Part shown: one piece after another, positions 17,269 through 26,526 of the stretch | Layout: each line of letters opens with the position of its first letter | Position numbering within the stretch: position 1 is the first letter of the stretch | Assembly: GCF_009742725.1 (NCBI RefSeq) | Contig: NZ_WPHG01000001.1 | Span: forward strand, 1,338,001-1,402,000 | Length of the DNA: 64,000 nt | Source: Nitratireductor arenosus | GTDB lineage: Bacteria; Pseudomonadota; Alphaproteobacteria; Rhizobiales; Rhizobiaceae | Reading direction: 5' to 3' | Notes under the pieces: generated by a model | The model's input: only the letters and a program-made list of their open reading frames with translations | Told to the model about the DNA's origin: nothing | Database searches by the model: none | Translations under genes and position numbers: made by a program

Positions 17269-17744
17269 TGCGATTGGGTTATCTGGCGATCGTGGCGGGC
17301 GGGGTGGTGCTCGATCAATGGATCAAGCGCCTGGTGGAAGGCGGCATGGCGCTCCACGATCGGATCGACCTGTTACCTTTTCTGGCGCTGTTTCACACCC
17401 GCAATTACGGCATCGCCTTTTCGCTGTTTGCGGATTTGGGCGACACCGCCCTGGTGATCGTCACCTCGGCGGTGATCCTGTTCGTGCTGTGGCTTGCGGC
17501 GCGCAGCGACGCGGATCAGCTCGCCGCCCGGCTCGGTTTCGCGCTGATCATCGCCGGCGCGCTCGGCAATCTCATCGATCGCGTGTGGCTCGGCTACGTG
17601 GTCGATTACGTGCTGTTTCACACGCCGGTCTGGTCGTTCGCCGTCTTCAACCTCGCCGACGTGATGATCACGCTCGGCGCCGGGCTGGTCATCCTGCAGG
17701 AAATCCTGCTGTGGCGGCGACAGCGGCGCTCCGGCGGCAGTTGA
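17265..17744 (+). CDS. lspA: Lipoprotein signal peptidase (signal peptidase II)
   Basis: Inner-membrane aspartyl protease that cleaves signal peptides from prolipoproteins, 159 residues, four transmembrane helices. The conserved DQWIKRLVE follows helix 1. The two catalytic Asp regions are [19 protein letters not shown] and [14 protein letters not shown], and NYGIAFSLF is the other conserved box. The start ATG overlaps the preceding methyltransferase stop (ATGATG context). A basic tail, RRQRRSGG, ends the protein. Confidence 0.95.
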   Translation: MMRLGYLAIVAGGVVLDQWIKRLVEGGMALHDRIDLLPFLALFHTRNYGIAFSLFADLGDTALVIVTSAVILFVLWLAARSDADQLAARLGFALIIAGALGNLIDRVWLGYVVDYVLFHTPVWSFAVFNLADVMITLGAGLVILQEILLWRRQRRSGGS

Positions 17745-17805
17745 CCTGGCCGCCCCGAGCCAGCACAGTCGGGCTCAGTCGTGCAACCAGACCGTGGAAA
17801 GCCCA

Positions 17806-18801
17806 ATGTCCGAAACCTTCCGAGCCATTCTCGTCTCCCGCAACGAGGACAAGACCCAGGCCGTACGCGTTGAGGAGATGTCCGAGGCGGATCTGATGGA
17901 AGGGGATGTGACGGTCGCCGTCGAAGCGACGACGGTGAACTATAAGGACGGCCTCGCCATCACCGGCAAGGCACCTGTGATCCGCCGCTTTCCGCTGATC
18001 CCGGGGATCGACTTTGCCGGCACGGTGCTGTCGTCCGGTCACGCCCGCTGGAAGGAGGGCGACAAGGTCGTCCTCAATGGCTGGGGCGTGGGCGAGACCC
18101 ATTACGGCGCCTTTGCCGGGCGTGCCCGCGTCAGCGGCGACTGGCTGGTGCCGCTGCCCGGGACGATGACGCCGCTCGACGCGATGGCGATCGGCACGGC
18201 CGGTTATACCGCCATGCTGTGTGTCATGGCGCTCGAGCGCCACGGGATTTCGCCCGACCGCGGCCCGGTCGTCGTCACCGGCGCGGCCGGCGGCGTCGGC
18301 TCGGTCGCCGTCTCCATCCTGTCCCGATTGGGTTATCACGTCGTCGCCTCGACCGGGCGGACCAGCGAGGAGGCCTATCTGAAGGAATTGGGCGCGGCCG
18401 AGATCATCGACCGCGACGAGCTCTCCGGCCCGGCCCGGCCGCTCGGCAAGGAACGCTGGGCGGGCGGCGTCGACGCCGTCGGCAGCCATACGCTGGCGAA
18501 TGTCTTGTCCATGACCTCCTATGGTGGCGCGGTCGCGGCCTGCGGCCTCGCCCAGGGCATGGATCTGCCGTCGAGCGTCGCGCCCTTCATCCTGCGCGGT
18601 GTTTCCCTGCTCGGCATCGATTCGGTAATGGCGCCGCTTGGCCTGCGCGAGGAGGCGTGGCGCAGGCTGTCCGACGACCTCGATCGCAACAAGCTGTCGG
18701 CGTTGTCGACCATGATCGGCTTCGATGGCATCATCGAGGCGGCGAAGGCGATCGTGGAGGGCCGCATTCGCGGACGCGTCGTGGTCGATATGAGCGCCTG
18801 A
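17806..18801 (+). CDS. acuI: Acrylyl-CoA reductase AcuI-like / YhdH-family oxidoreductase
   Basis: NADPH-dependent medium-chain (zinc-independent) reductase of the AcuI/YhdH/YhfP type, 331 residues. It likely reduces acrylyl-CoA to propionyl-CoA or a similar enoyl substrate. Typical stretches are [24 protein letters not shown], the coenzyme motif [23 protein letters not shown], and GRVVVDM at the end. The ATG at 17806 gives the family start MSETFRAIL. It stands alone after lspA and before the hybrid kinase. The symbol rests on family resemblance; physiology (for example acrylate detoxification) is inferred. Confidence 0.82.
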   Translation: MSETFRAILVSRNEDKTQAVRVEEMSEADLMEGDVTVAVEATTVNYKDGLAITGKAPVIRRFPLIPGIDFAGTVLSSGHARWKEGDKVVLNGWGVGETHYGAFAGRARVSGDWLVPLPGTMTPLDAMAIGTAGYTAMLCVMALERHGISPDRGPVVVTGAAGGVGSVAVSILSRLGYHVVASTGRTSEEAYLKELGAAEIIDRDELSGPARPLGKERWAGGVDAVGSHTLANVLSMTSYGGAVAACGLAQGMDLPSSVAPFILRGVSLLGIDSVMAPLGLREEAWRRLSDDLDRNKLSALSTMIGFDGIIEAAKAIVEGRIRGRVVVDMSA

Positions 18802-18832
18802 ACGGCATCCGGCAAGCAAACCCACTGGTTTC

Positions 18833-18846
18833 GCTAAAATTTTAGC
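18833..18846. promoter_or_regulatory. 14-bp perfect palindrome before the hybrid kinase gene
   Basis: GCTAAAATTTTAGC is a perfect palindrome in a short AT-rich spot, 32 bases after the reductase stop and 46 before the kinase start. It has the size and position of a dimeric regulator site. It could also form a small hairpin, but no T-run follows. Confidence 0.4.
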
Positions 18847-18892
18847 AGGCAGCCAAAATCTTCCCTAATCAGTGCCGGGCTAGTGTCCGGCC

Positions 18893-21181
18893 ATGGACGC
18901 GAGGAAGATTTTCTCCAGGCACCCGCCATCGACACGGCGCATCGCAGCCGCCGTGCCGCGGCGGCTCGAGCGCGCCTCCTCGATGGTGTCTCGTGCGCAC
19001 GACCGCCATGTTCTGGGCAGTCTGGCCATCGTCGTGGCGGTTCTTGTCCTTGCCGGACTGTCGTTCCTGTCCGGCGCGCCGCAACTCCTGAGCCTCGGCC
19101 TCGTCGGCACCGGCCTCGCCGGCCTGGCCGTTCTCGGGGCCATGATCACGCAGGATCGGCGTGTCGAGGCGCTTTCGCACTCGGACGCCGAGCGCACCCG
19201 CGCCGAGATCGAGGAACTCGCCGACCGCATGTGGGAGCTGCGCGAAAGCGAGGAGCGTTTCCGCGGGCTGATCGACGCGCTTGGCGATATCGTCGTGCAC
19301 CGGGACAGGGACGGCCGGATCGTCTATGCCAACCGCGTGTTCGCGGAGATTTTCAGCCGCGAGCCGCGCGATCTATGCGGACGCACGCTGGACGAGCTTG
19401 GCGTCGATGTAGGCATGGTTTCCGACGCCGCCTTTGCCGACGGAGAATATCTGAGTTCGGCCGACGTTCCGATCGAAACACCGGAAGGAATGCGCTGGTT
19501 TTCCTGGATCGAGCTATCGGTGCGCGACGAGGAAACCGGAACGGTGTCGCACCGCACCATCGCGCGCGACATCACCGCACGCAAACGCGCCGAGACGGCG
19601 TTGATCGCGGCGCGAGAACGGGCCGAATTCGCGAGCCAGGCCAAATCGCGTTTCCTGGCCACGGTCAGCCATGAAATCCGCACGCCGATGAACGGCATCA
19701 TGGGTATGGCCAAGCTTATGGCCGATACCGATCTGTCGCCCGAACAACGCACCTATGTCGGAGCCGTCTCCACCTCCGCGAACGCGCTCCTGGCGCTGAT
19801 CGAGGATCTGCTCGATTTTTCCAAGATCGAGGCCGGCCGACTCGAACTCGAGCCGCAGCAGATGTCGCCGCACGAACTGGTCGAGAATGTCGTGGAGCTG
19901 ATGGCGGCACGCGCCTTCGCCAAGAATATCGGTCTCGGCTGCCATATCGCGCAAGGCGTGCCGGCCTCCATCGAGGCCGATCCCGGACGCCTGCGGCAGA
20001 TCATGCTCAACCTCATCGGCAACGCCGTCAAGTTCACCGAGGAAGGCGGCGTGACGGTTCGTGTCGACATCAGCGGCGATGGCGAGCCGCCGGCCTTGCG
20101 CTTTTCGGTCGTCGACAGCGGTCCCGGCCTGACGACGGCCGAGATCGGGCGCATCTTCCGCGAATTCGAGCAGGTCGACGGCACGCCGACACGCAAACAT
20201 GGCGGTGCGGGGCTCGGGCTCGCGATCTCCAAGCGCATCGTCGATGCCATGGGCGGGCGCATCGTCGTGGAGAGCGAGGTCGGCAAGGGCTCGGAATTCT
20301 CCTTCGACCTGCCTTTGCCCGCTGACACCGTGTTCACGCAGGACCGTCCGGCGGCTCTCAACGGCAAATCGATCCTGATCGTATCGGCGAACGCGGTCGA
20401 AGCCGAGGCCATGATGGCGACCGCGAGCGCCCATGGCGGCAGCGCTTCGGTGGCCCGCAGCCCTTCCGACGCGGAGAAGTTGATTCGCGCACGCAAGGAT
20501 CCGTTCGAGATCGTTCTGATCGACGCTGCCTTCGAATCGGGCGACGGGACGACCCTAGACAGGCTTCGCAGCGTTTCCGCCCGCGCGCTCGAAGGCGTGA
20601 TCCTGATCGCCCCCGGCGATCGGGGCCGCCTGTTCCAGTACCGTTCGGTCGGGTACGCGACCTTCCTGGCTCGCCCGGTGCGCGGGCGAACCATGTTGCG
20701 CATCCTGACCCATGGCGCCGGCGAATTGGCGCCCCACGGCACGGTTCACCGCCTTGAGGTCAAACGCCGCAAGCCGGCCGCCAAGGCCGCTTCGGGCCTG
20801 CATGTGCTGATTGCCGAGGACAACGAGATCAACGCTCTGATGGCTCGTTCGGTGCTCGAAAAGGCGGGCAATACCGTTCATCACGTCCGCGACGGCAAGG
20901 CCGCCGTTGACGCGGTGCGTGCCGCGCGCGTCCGCCGTCCCTTCGATATCGTCCTGATGGATCTGCATATGCCGGTCATGGACGGGCTCGACGCCATCGC
21001 CCTTATCCGCAAGCATGAGGAGGAAAAAGGGCTTGCCGCGATACCGATCATGGTGCTGTCGGCCGACAGTCAGGAAAAGACCCGTCACGATGTACTGTCC
21101 CACGGCGCCAACGGTTTTGTGACCAAGCCGCTCGACCCTCACGAACTGGTGGAGGCCGTCCGCCATCAGGCCGCGGCCTGA
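18893..21181 (+). CDS. Hybrid sensor histidine kinase with PAS and two receiver domains
   Basis: Membrane-bound hybrid histidine kinase, 762 residues. Two hydrophobic segments are at about 41-61 and 64-86, with a coiled linker, a PAS domain (about 120-230, [21 protein letters not shown]), HisKA with the phospho-acceptor H260 in [12 protein letters not shown], and an HATPase domain ([34 protein letters not shown]). A degenerate receiver follows at about 485-600: it has VLIDAAF but SANAVE in place of the acidic pocket. An intact receiver follows at about 635-760 ([25 protein letters not shown]). There is no cognate DNA-binding regulator next to it. The signal is unknown; the architecture suits phosphorelay control. 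Confidence 0.9.
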   Translation: MDARKIFSRHPPSTRRIAAAVPRRLERASSMVSRAHDRHVLGSLAIVVAVLVLAGLSFLSGAPQLLSLGLVGTGLAGLAVLGAMITQDRRVEALSHSDAERTRAEIEELADRMWELRESEERFRGLIDALGDIVVHRDRDGRIVYANRVFAEIFSREPRDLCGRTLDELGVDVGMVSDAAFADGEYLSSADVPIETPEGMRWFSWIELSVRDEETGTVSHRTIARDITARKRAETALIAARERAEFASQAKSRFLATVSHEIRTPMNGIMGMAKLMADTDLSPEQRTYVGAVSTSANALLALIEDLLDFSKIEAGRLELEPQQMSPHELVENVVELMAARAFAKNIGLGCHIAQGVPASIEADPGRLRQIMLNLIGNAVKFTEEGGVTVRVDISGDGEPPALRFSVVDSGPGLTTAEIGRIFREFEQVDGTPTRKHGGAGLGLAISKRIVDAMGGRIVVESEVGKGSEFSFDLPLPADTVFTQDRPAALNGKSILIVSANAVEAEAMMATASAHGGSASVARSPSDAEKLIRARKDPFEIVLIDAAFESGDGTTLDRLRSVSARALEGVILIAPGDRGRLFQYRSVGYATFLARPVRGRTMLRILTHGAGELAPHGTVHRLEVKRRKPAAKAASGLHVLIAEDNEINALMARSVLEKAGNTVHHVRDGKAAVDAVRAARVRRPFDIVLMDLHMPVMDGLDAIALIRKHEEEKGLAAIPIMVLSADSQEKTRHDVLSHGANGFVTKPLDPHELVEAVRHQAAA

Positions 21182-21270
21182 GGCTATGCTTGCGGCGAGT
21201 CCGCTGTCATCCTATTGTAGTAGTGGCTTCGTATCTGCGCGAGCAGTCTCGCGACGAGGGAGAATCGACC

Positions 21271-22134
21271 ATGCCGATGCGCGCGATCGGGAAGGACATG
21301 CCTTCGCCAGCCGCCCGCGGCTTGGAAACGGTCGTGGCGCCGGGCGAGGTGCTGGGCCGAATCGGCACGCTCGATGTCCGCCTTGCCCGTGACGAGACCG
21401 AAATCGCGGCCGCGCAGGAGGTGCGTTACCGCGTATTTTACGATGAGCTCGGCGCACGCGGCGAGTTGCAGCAGCGGCGCGATGCCGATCATTTCGATTC
21501 GATCTGCGATCACCTGCTTGTTTTCGACACGACGCTGCCCGGCCCCGATTCCTGTCGCATTGTCGGCACCTACCGGCTTCTGCGCCAGGAAATCGCCGCT
21601 TCGGCCGGCGGGTTCTATTCCACCGACGAGTTCGAGCTCGAATCGCTGCTGGCCCGGCATTCCGATCGCCGGTTCCTCGAGCTGGGTCGTTCCTGCGTCC
21701 TGCCCGATTATCGCTCCAAGCGCACGGTCGAGCTGTTGTGGCAGGGCATCTGGGCCTATTGCCGACGCCATCGCATCGACGTGATGACCGGCTGCGCGTC
21801 CTTCCCGGGCGTCTTCCCGGCCGCCCATGCGCGGGGCCTGTCTTATCTCGCCCATAAATTCCGCGCCGAAGGCGCGTGGCGCGTCCGCGCCGTTCCGTCG
21901 CGCTACCAGACGATGGACCTGATGCCGGCCGAAGCGATCGACACCCGCGCCGCGATGGCCGAGCTGCCGCCGCTGATCAAGGGGTATATGCGGGTCGGGG
22001 CCCGGTTCGGCGAGGGCTGCGTGGTGGATGCCGATTTCCACACCACCGACGTGTTCGTGATCCTGCCCGTCGAATGGATCGCCGGCCGCTACATCAATTA
22101 TTACGGCGCCGACGCCCAGCGCTTCGCGGCCTGA
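21271..22134 (+). CDS. olsB: OlsB-like L-ornithine N-acyltransferase (GNAT fold)
   Basis: Acyl-ACP-dependent N-acyltransferase of 287 residues, most like OlsB, which makes lyso-ornithine lipid, the first step of phosphorus-free ornithine lipids. Family stretches are IAAAQEVRYRVFYDELGA, DHFDSICDHLLVFD, IVGTYRLL, FLELGRSCVLPDYRSKRTVE and VFPAAHARGLSYLAHKF. The ATG at 21271 follows GAGGGAG with suitable spacing; a longer in-frame start at 21190 lacks support. OlsA, the second enzyme, is not in the window. No Pho box was recognised in the 89-base gap after the kinase. Confidence 0.8.
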   Translation: MPMRAIGKDMPSPAARGLETVVAPGEVLGRIGTLDVRLARDETEIAAAQEVRYRVFYDELGARGELQQRRDADHFDSICDHLLVFDTTLPGPDSCRIVGTYRLLRQEIAASAGGFYSTDEFELESLLARHSDRRFLELGRSCVLPDYRSKRTVELLWQGIWAYCRRHRIDVMTGCASFPGVFPAAHARGLSYLAHKFRAEGAWRVRAVPSRYQTMDLMPAEAIDTRAAMAELPPLIKGYMRVGARFGEGCVVDADFHTTDVFVILPVEWIAGRYINYYGADAQRFAA

Positions 22135-22292
22135 CCCGTCGCAACGGCGCTTCGGCTGCAGCGGCTGCCTGCGCGACGGCTGCTCGTCCCGACCCGCTCA
22201 CATTATCGTCAATTGCCGCCGGCGCGGAATGTGGGAGGATCTTACCCGTCCGTGCGACATGCAAGACGTTTCTTCAGCGAACGGAGGAAGGA

Positions 22293-23066
22293 ATGACCTT
22301 CACACGACGCGATACTCTCAAGCTCGGTGCCGCAGGCCTCGTCGGGTTCGGCGCGACCACACTGGTGCCGTTTCACGCCCGCGGCCAGGATAGCGGTGAC
22401 AGCTATGAAACCGATAGCGGAAAAATCACCGTCCACCCCATCGCCCACGCATCCTTTGTCATGACCGTGCCGGGCCTGGTGATCTACAACGATCCGGTTG
22501 GTGGAGCCGAGGCCTATCAGGGCCGGCCGGCCCCCGACCTGATCCTGATCACGCACGAGCACGGCGACCACTACAATGTCGAGACGCTGGCGGCGCTGGT
22601 CGCAGACGGCACCCGGCTGATCACCAATCCGGCCGTCTTCGACATGCTGCCCGACGATCTCAAGTCCAGGGCCACCGCCATCGGCAATGGCCAGAGCACC
22701 GATATCGGCGCGCTCACGGTCGACGCGATTCCGGCCTACAACACCACCGAGGAGCGGCTGAAATACCATCCCGAGGGCCGCGACAACGGCTATGTGCTGA
22801 CGATCGACGGCCGCCGCGTCTATATCGCCGGCGACACCGAGGATATCCCCGAAATGCGGGCGCTGGAGAATATCCACGTCGCCTTCGTGCCGATGAACTT
22901 GCCGTTCACGATGGATATCGACCAGGCGAGTTCGGCCGTCGCCGAATTCAAGCCGGATTACGCCTATCCGTACCACTATAAGGGCAGCGATCCGCAGGCC
23001 TTCGCCGGCAAGGTTGCCGAAGCGGGAGTTGAGACCGAAATCGTTCAGGGGCCCTGGTACGGCTGA
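22293..23066 (+). CDS. Tat-exported metallo-beta-lactamase-fold hydrolase
   Basis: Metal-dependent hydrolase of the UlaG-like MBL group, 257 residues. The N-terminus is a twin-arginine signal, TRRDTLKLGAAGLVGFGATT, predicting export folded to the periplasm, with cleavage near residue 31. Metal ligands are visible in LITHEHGDHYN (HxHxDH), in VYIAGDTED, and in the C-terminal YPYHYKG His. The start ATG 22293 has GGAGG plus AAGGA just upstream. The substrate is unknown; close relatives are annotated only as MBL-fold hydrolases. The next gene is convergent, 10 bases away. Confidence 0.85.
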   Translation: MTFTRRDTLKLGAAGLVGFGATTLVPFHARGQDSGDSYETDSGKITVHPIAHASFVMTVPGLVIYNDPVGGAEAYQGRPAPDLILITHEHGDHYNVETLAALVADGTRLITNPAVFDMLPDDLKSRATAIGNGQSTDIGALTVDAIPAYNTTEERLKYHPEGRDNGYVLTIDGRRVYIAGDTEDIPEMRALENIHVAFVPMNLPFTMDIDQASSAVAEFKPDYAYPYHYKGSDPQAFAGKVAEAGVETEIVQGPWYG

Positions 23067-23076
23067 TCCGGCGCCG

Positions 23077-24162
23077 TCAGGTCTCCCAGTCGCCGCCGAT
23101 CGGCTTTTCGTCACGTTTGCGGGCGGATTCGACCAATTCGCGCGCGTGTGCGACGTCGTCGCCATCGGCCGGTTGGGGGTGGCTGTCCGCGTCGGGCTCG
23201 GAGCACAGCACCAGATCGAACGCGACCGGGAAATGGTCGGAGCCGCACGGTGCCAGGCGCCGCATGCCGGCAAGCCGGAACTCGGCGGAATGGAACAAAT
23301 GGTCGAGAGGCCAGCGCAACAACGGAATGCGGGCGTCGAAGGTGGAAAACACGGATCGGCCGATACGCGGGTCGAGCAGGCGGCTGAGACGGCGAAAGCG
23401 GCGGGTCGTCTTCGACCAGGCGACGTCGTTGAGGTCGCCGGTTACGACGACAGGCCGCGTCTCCTTCCTCGCCCTGAGCGCGACGAGGGCGGTTTCGCCG
23501 TCGCGGCCCGTGGTGCCGCGGTGCGGCACAGGCGGCTCGGGATGAATGGCGTAGAGCCGGAAAAGCCTGCCCGCCTTCGTTCGAACCGTCGTCACCACCG
23601 ACGGCACGTCCGCGGTCAGCAAACAGTCGACCACGATGTCGGCGAGTTCCAGCTTGCTTGCGACGATCATGCCGTAGCTGTTGTTTTGCGGGCGCGACAC
23701 GACATGCGGATACCGGCCGGTCAGGGATGACAGCGTCTCGGCCCAACCGTCATCCACTTCCATCAGCACCAGGATGTCGGGATCGGCGCGCGCCAGTTCG
23801 GCACGCATGGCCTCGCGCTGCCGGTTCGACATCTTGACGTTGGCGGCGACGAGGCGGAAAGCGTCTCCGTCGTCCTGACGCGGGTCGAAGCCAGAGGATT
23901 GTTTGCGCGCAAGCGGCGTGAATTCCGCGATCAGCGCAATCTGAACGAACGCGGTCGCCGCCAGCACGGCGAGCACCCCGAGCCATATCGCCGTCCAGTC
24001 GGCGACAAACGGCGCGGCCGCTAGCAACACAAGCGCCAGCGCGAGATATTGCTGGCGCGGAAAATCGCCGACGCGGACAAGGCCGTGTGCAACCGGCAGG
24101 ACAGGCAGCAGCGTGCCGGCGAGAAGCACCGCCGCAAGCAAGAGATAGATCGCGAGCGCCAT
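23077..24162 (-). CDS. Membrane-anchored endonuclease/exonuclease/phosphatase family protein
   Basis: Protein of 361 residues with about three N-terminal transmembrane helices (residues 2-25, 38-55, 58-80), then an EEP-fold domain. Typical catalytic stretches are LVAANVKMSNR, ILVLMEVDDGW, VVTGDLNDVAWSKTT and the C-terminal GSDHFPVAFDL. The catalytic domain should face the periplasm. The substrate could be DNA, a phosphoester or a lipid and is not predictable. The ATG at 24162 (MALAIYLL) begins the first helix and is preceded by GGAGGAG. A polar, acidic tail of about 45 residues follows the fold. Confidence 0.82.
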   Translation of the reverse strand: MALAIYLLLAAVLLAGTLLPVLPVAHGLVRVGDFPRQQYLALALVLLAAAPFVADWTAIWLGVLAVLAATAFVQIALIAEFTPLARKQSSGFDPRQDDGDAFRLVAANVKMSNRQREAMRAELARADPDILVLMEVDDGWAETLSSLTGRYPHVVSRPQNNSYGMIVASKLELADIVVDCLLTADVPSVVTTVRTKAGRLFRLYAIHPEPPVPHRGTTGRDGETALVALRARKETRPVVVTGDLNDVAWSKTTRRFRRLSRLLDPRIGRSVFSTFDARIPLLRWPLDHLFHSAEFRLAGMRRLAPCGSDHFPVAFDLVLCSEPDADSHPQPADGDDVAHARELVESARKRDEKPIGGDWET

Positions 24163-24596
24163 CGTCGCCTCGTCTCCTCCCGTGCAAACACGGTATCTTG
24201 CGCGGCTTGCTTGCCGCTGCCAAGCCTGACGATAACGGTATTGCCGCCGGAGCGTTCCGACCCTGTTTGCCGCACCGTCGGCCGCGGTGTCGGGACAGAT
24301 ATCCATAGTTAGGACCGGGGTCATGGCCGGATCACGGAAAAATCGGGCGGGATCAGCTTCGCTTGGGCGAACGGACCCCGCCCCGGACGACGACCCGCAT
24401 CACGTTGACGCTTCGTTGCCGCGCGGCCGTGATAGGGAGACTTTTTTGCAAAGCGCTACAAGAAATCGACCTTGCCCGTGGCGATTTCATGGACACCGGC
24501 GACCGCCTTGAGCCGGTCCGGCGCGTGGAGATCGGACGGGATCCGCGCGGCCGCGTGGGCGCCGTCTTGCGTGGCGGACGACGCCCGCCGGGAGAG
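24163..24596. other. Gap between endonuclease-family gene and cupin gene
   Basis: These 434 bases lie between the stop of the cupin gene and the start of the endonuclease-family gene, both on the minus strand. I see no supported gene, RNA or clear terminator. The open frames here have no ribosome-binding site or recognisable product. The promoter of the 23077-24162 gene should be in its left part. Confidence 0.45.
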
Positions 24597-25055
24597 TTAC
24601 GCCGCCGGTGGCGGCAGGAAGTCGACCTCGTGCTCGGCGGCGATGCGCACCACCTCGGCCGGGTCGGGAACGTTGTGGATGCGCGCGAACAGCTCCTGCA
24701 GGGAACGCCGCGGCGTCACCCAGAACAGGCTGGTGGCGGTTTCGTCGCCCTTGTTGAAAATGCCGTGCGCGATACCCCTCGGCATGCGCACGAGGTCGCC
24801 GGGCCGTGCCTGTTGCTCCTTGCCGTCGAGCCAGATCGTATAGACGCCGCCAAGCACATAGACGAATTCGTCCTGCGTCGGGTGCACGTGCGGCGGCACG
24901 AAGGTTCCCGACGGAAAGACGGCATGCCAGGCCATCGAATCCGCCGCGGTCTGCTTGAGCGTGTAGGTCTGGCCGAGAATGCTCCACACCAGGCCGTCCG
25001 TAGCCTCGTCCTTGGTGGTGATGCCGGCGGGCATGGTATCGGTGGGAAAGCTCAT
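24597..25055 (-). CDS. Cupin domain protein
   Basis: Single-domain cupin, 152 residues. Cupin motif 1 is PPHVHPTQDEFVYVLGG, giving H-x-H and E ligands, and motif 2 is GDLVRMPRGIAHGIFN with the third His. These suit a mononuclear metal centre. The last part (RRSLQELFARIHNVPDPAEVVRIA) resembles small cupins annotated as quercetin-dioxygenase-like. It is the final gene of the operon with the monooxygenase, FMN reductase and hydrolase, 42 bases after the hydrolase. A dioxygenase, isomerase or ligand-binding role are all possible. Confidence 0.83.
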   Translation of the reverse strand: MSFPTDTMPAGITTKDEATDGLVWSILGQTYTLKQTAADSMAWHAVFPSGTFVPPHVHPTQDEFVYVLGGVYTIWLDGKEQQARPGDLVRMPRGIAHGIFNKGDETATSLFWVTPRRSLQELFARIHNVPDPAEVVRIAAEHEVDFLPPPAA

Positions 25056-25097
25056 GTGCTGACTTGCTCCGCTGTGTGTCGTGATTCTGGAAAAGGC

Positions 25098-25907
25098 TCA
25101 GTCGCCCAGGAAATCGGTGACGACCCGCGCCGCCTCGGGGGTTTCCTCGAAAACGAGATGGCCGGTCTCGGCGACCAGATGCGTTCGGGCATCGGGCAGC
25201 CGGTCGGCCCAGCTTTGCGCTTGCGCCGTCGGACGCAGCCGGTCCTTGGCGCCCCACAGCAGCAGGACCGGCATCGTCAGGCGGTGCAGCCAGCGCGAAA
25301 GCAAGGGATTGCCCTGGATGTTGCCGCCGGCAATCCGCTGCGCCGCGCCCATCTCGCGTCCCAGCGCCGCCTCAAACGCCGCGTCCGGCCCGGCCGGAAG
25401 ATAATGCAGGATCCGCGTTGGGTCGTGGGCGAGATAGGCCGGCACCTCCTGTGACTCGAACGCGAACAGGTTCGGGGCCGGCGCCTGCGGGTCGACCAGC
25501 CCCGCCGGAGCCACCAGCACCAGTCTGGAGACACGTGCGGGCTGACGCAGGGCGAGTTCGGCCGCGATCCAGCCGCCGAGTGAAAAGCCGACCAGATCGA
25601 CCGCTCCGAGTCCGAGGCTGTCGAACAGGTCGAGATAATGCAGCACGTAGTCCTCGATACCGTCATAGTCGGGACTGTCGGCCGACAGTCCGAAATTCGG
25701 GTGGAACGGGATGATTACCCGATGCGAGGCGGCCCATTGCCTCGCCATCTCGAAGCCGGTGAAGGTGCCGGTTCCGTGCAGGAAGACCAGCGGCGGACCG
25801 TCGCCGATCTCCAGCAATTCGGTCCGGATACCGTTGATCGTCCGGCTCGTGCGGGCAAAACCCTGCAGATGGGTGTCTTTCATGGCGGTTCGTTTTCCTG
25901 TTGTCAT
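25098..25907 (-). CDS. Alpha/beta hydrolase
   Basis: Alpha/beta-hydrolase of 269 residues. The oxyanion region is FLHGTGTFTG, the nucleophile is S109 in LVGFSLGGW, the acid is D222 in WGAKDRLRP, and the base is H250 in AETGHLVFEETPE; a full triad is present. The resemblance is general, to hydrolases of aromatic and meta-cleavage degradation. ATG 25907 overlaps the stop of the FMN reductase gene (ATGA) and is preferred as a coupled start; ATG 25883 (MKDTHLQ) is an alternative, with AGGA upstream. In the operon it probably acts on the product of the monooxygenase. The substrate is unknown. Confidence 0.85.
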   Translation of the reverse strand: MTTGKRTAMKDTHLQGFARTSRTINGIRTELLEIGDGPPLVFLHGTGTFTGFEMARQWAASHRVIIPFHPNFGLSADSPDYDGIEDYVLHYLDLFDSLGLGAVDLVGFSLGGWIAAELALRQPARVSRLVLVAPAGLVDPQAPAPNLFAFESQEVPAYLAHDPTRILHYLPAGPDAAFEAALGREMGAAQRIAGGNIQGNPLLSRWLHRLTMPVLLLWGAKDRLRPTAQAQSWADRLPDARTHLVAETGHLVFEETPEAARVVTDFLGD

Positions 25908-26470
25908 GCGGCCGAAGCCCTGCGGTGGTCGAACTGCCTGGCGAACTGCTCCGCGGCGATGCCGATCCGCGCCGTCAGCGGCGCCGGCAGCGGCCGGCCC
26001 GGCTCGAGTTCGGCCGCGCAGGCATATACGGCGGTCGGCACGGTCCGGGCCTCGAAGAAGCCGAACAGCGGGCGAAGCTGATGCTCCACCATCAGCGAAT
26101 GGCGCATGCCGCCGCCCACCGCCGTCAAGAGCACCGGCCGGTCGCGCAACGCACCCGGCGCGATCATGTCGAAGACGTGCTTGAACAGGCCCGGGAAGGA
26201 ACCCTGGAACACCGGGCAGCCGATGACGATGCCGTCGGCTGCCTGCAATTCGGCCAGAAGCGCGCGGCCGCGCGGCCCCATCCCCTCGGGCCGTGTCGAG
26301 CACAAATCAGGCACGACATCGACCAGATCGTGGATGACCGGGTGCAGGCCGTGCGCGCGCCGTAATTCGCCGCCGACGGCGTCAACCAGCGCGCGGGCGC
26401 GGGCCGGACGCCAGGTCGTGCCGCAAAAGCCGACGATCCGCGGCGCACGCTGGGCGGGCTCGGCATTCAT
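25904..26470 (-). CDS. NADPH-dependent FMN reductase
   Basis: Flavodoxin-fold reductase of 188 residues, like SsuE/MsuE. It would supply reduced FMN to a two-component flavin monooxygenase. Visible features are IVGFCGTTWRPARARALVDAV (flavin phosphate loop region), DGIVIGCPVFQGSFPGLFKHVFDMI and PVLLTAVGGGMRHSLMVEHQLRPLFGFFEA. It starts 56 bases after the monooxygenase gene and overlaps the hydrolase gene by ATGA. The pairing with the upstream monooxygenase is the strongest clue to the job of both. Confidence 0.87.
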   Translation of the reverse strand: MNAEPAQRAPRIVGFCGTTWRPARARALVDAVGGELRRAHGLHPVIHDLVDVVPDLCSTRPEGMGPRGRALLAELQAADGIVIGCPVFQGSFPGLFKHVFDMIAPGALRDRPVLLTAVGGGMRHSLMVEHQLRPLFGFFEARTVPTAVYACAAELEPGRPLPAPLTARIGIAAEQFARQFDHRRASAA

Positions 26471-26526
26471 CGGCGTTCTCCCGGCGGATCTCTGTCGGCC
26501 ATGCGGCGGGCGGTGGAGGTCGGGCG

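Noticed and set aside
24363-25454. A 363-codon plus-strand frame across the gap and cupin/hydrolase genes
   Set aside because: No ribosome-binding site and no recognisable product; the minus-strand genes have clear motifs.
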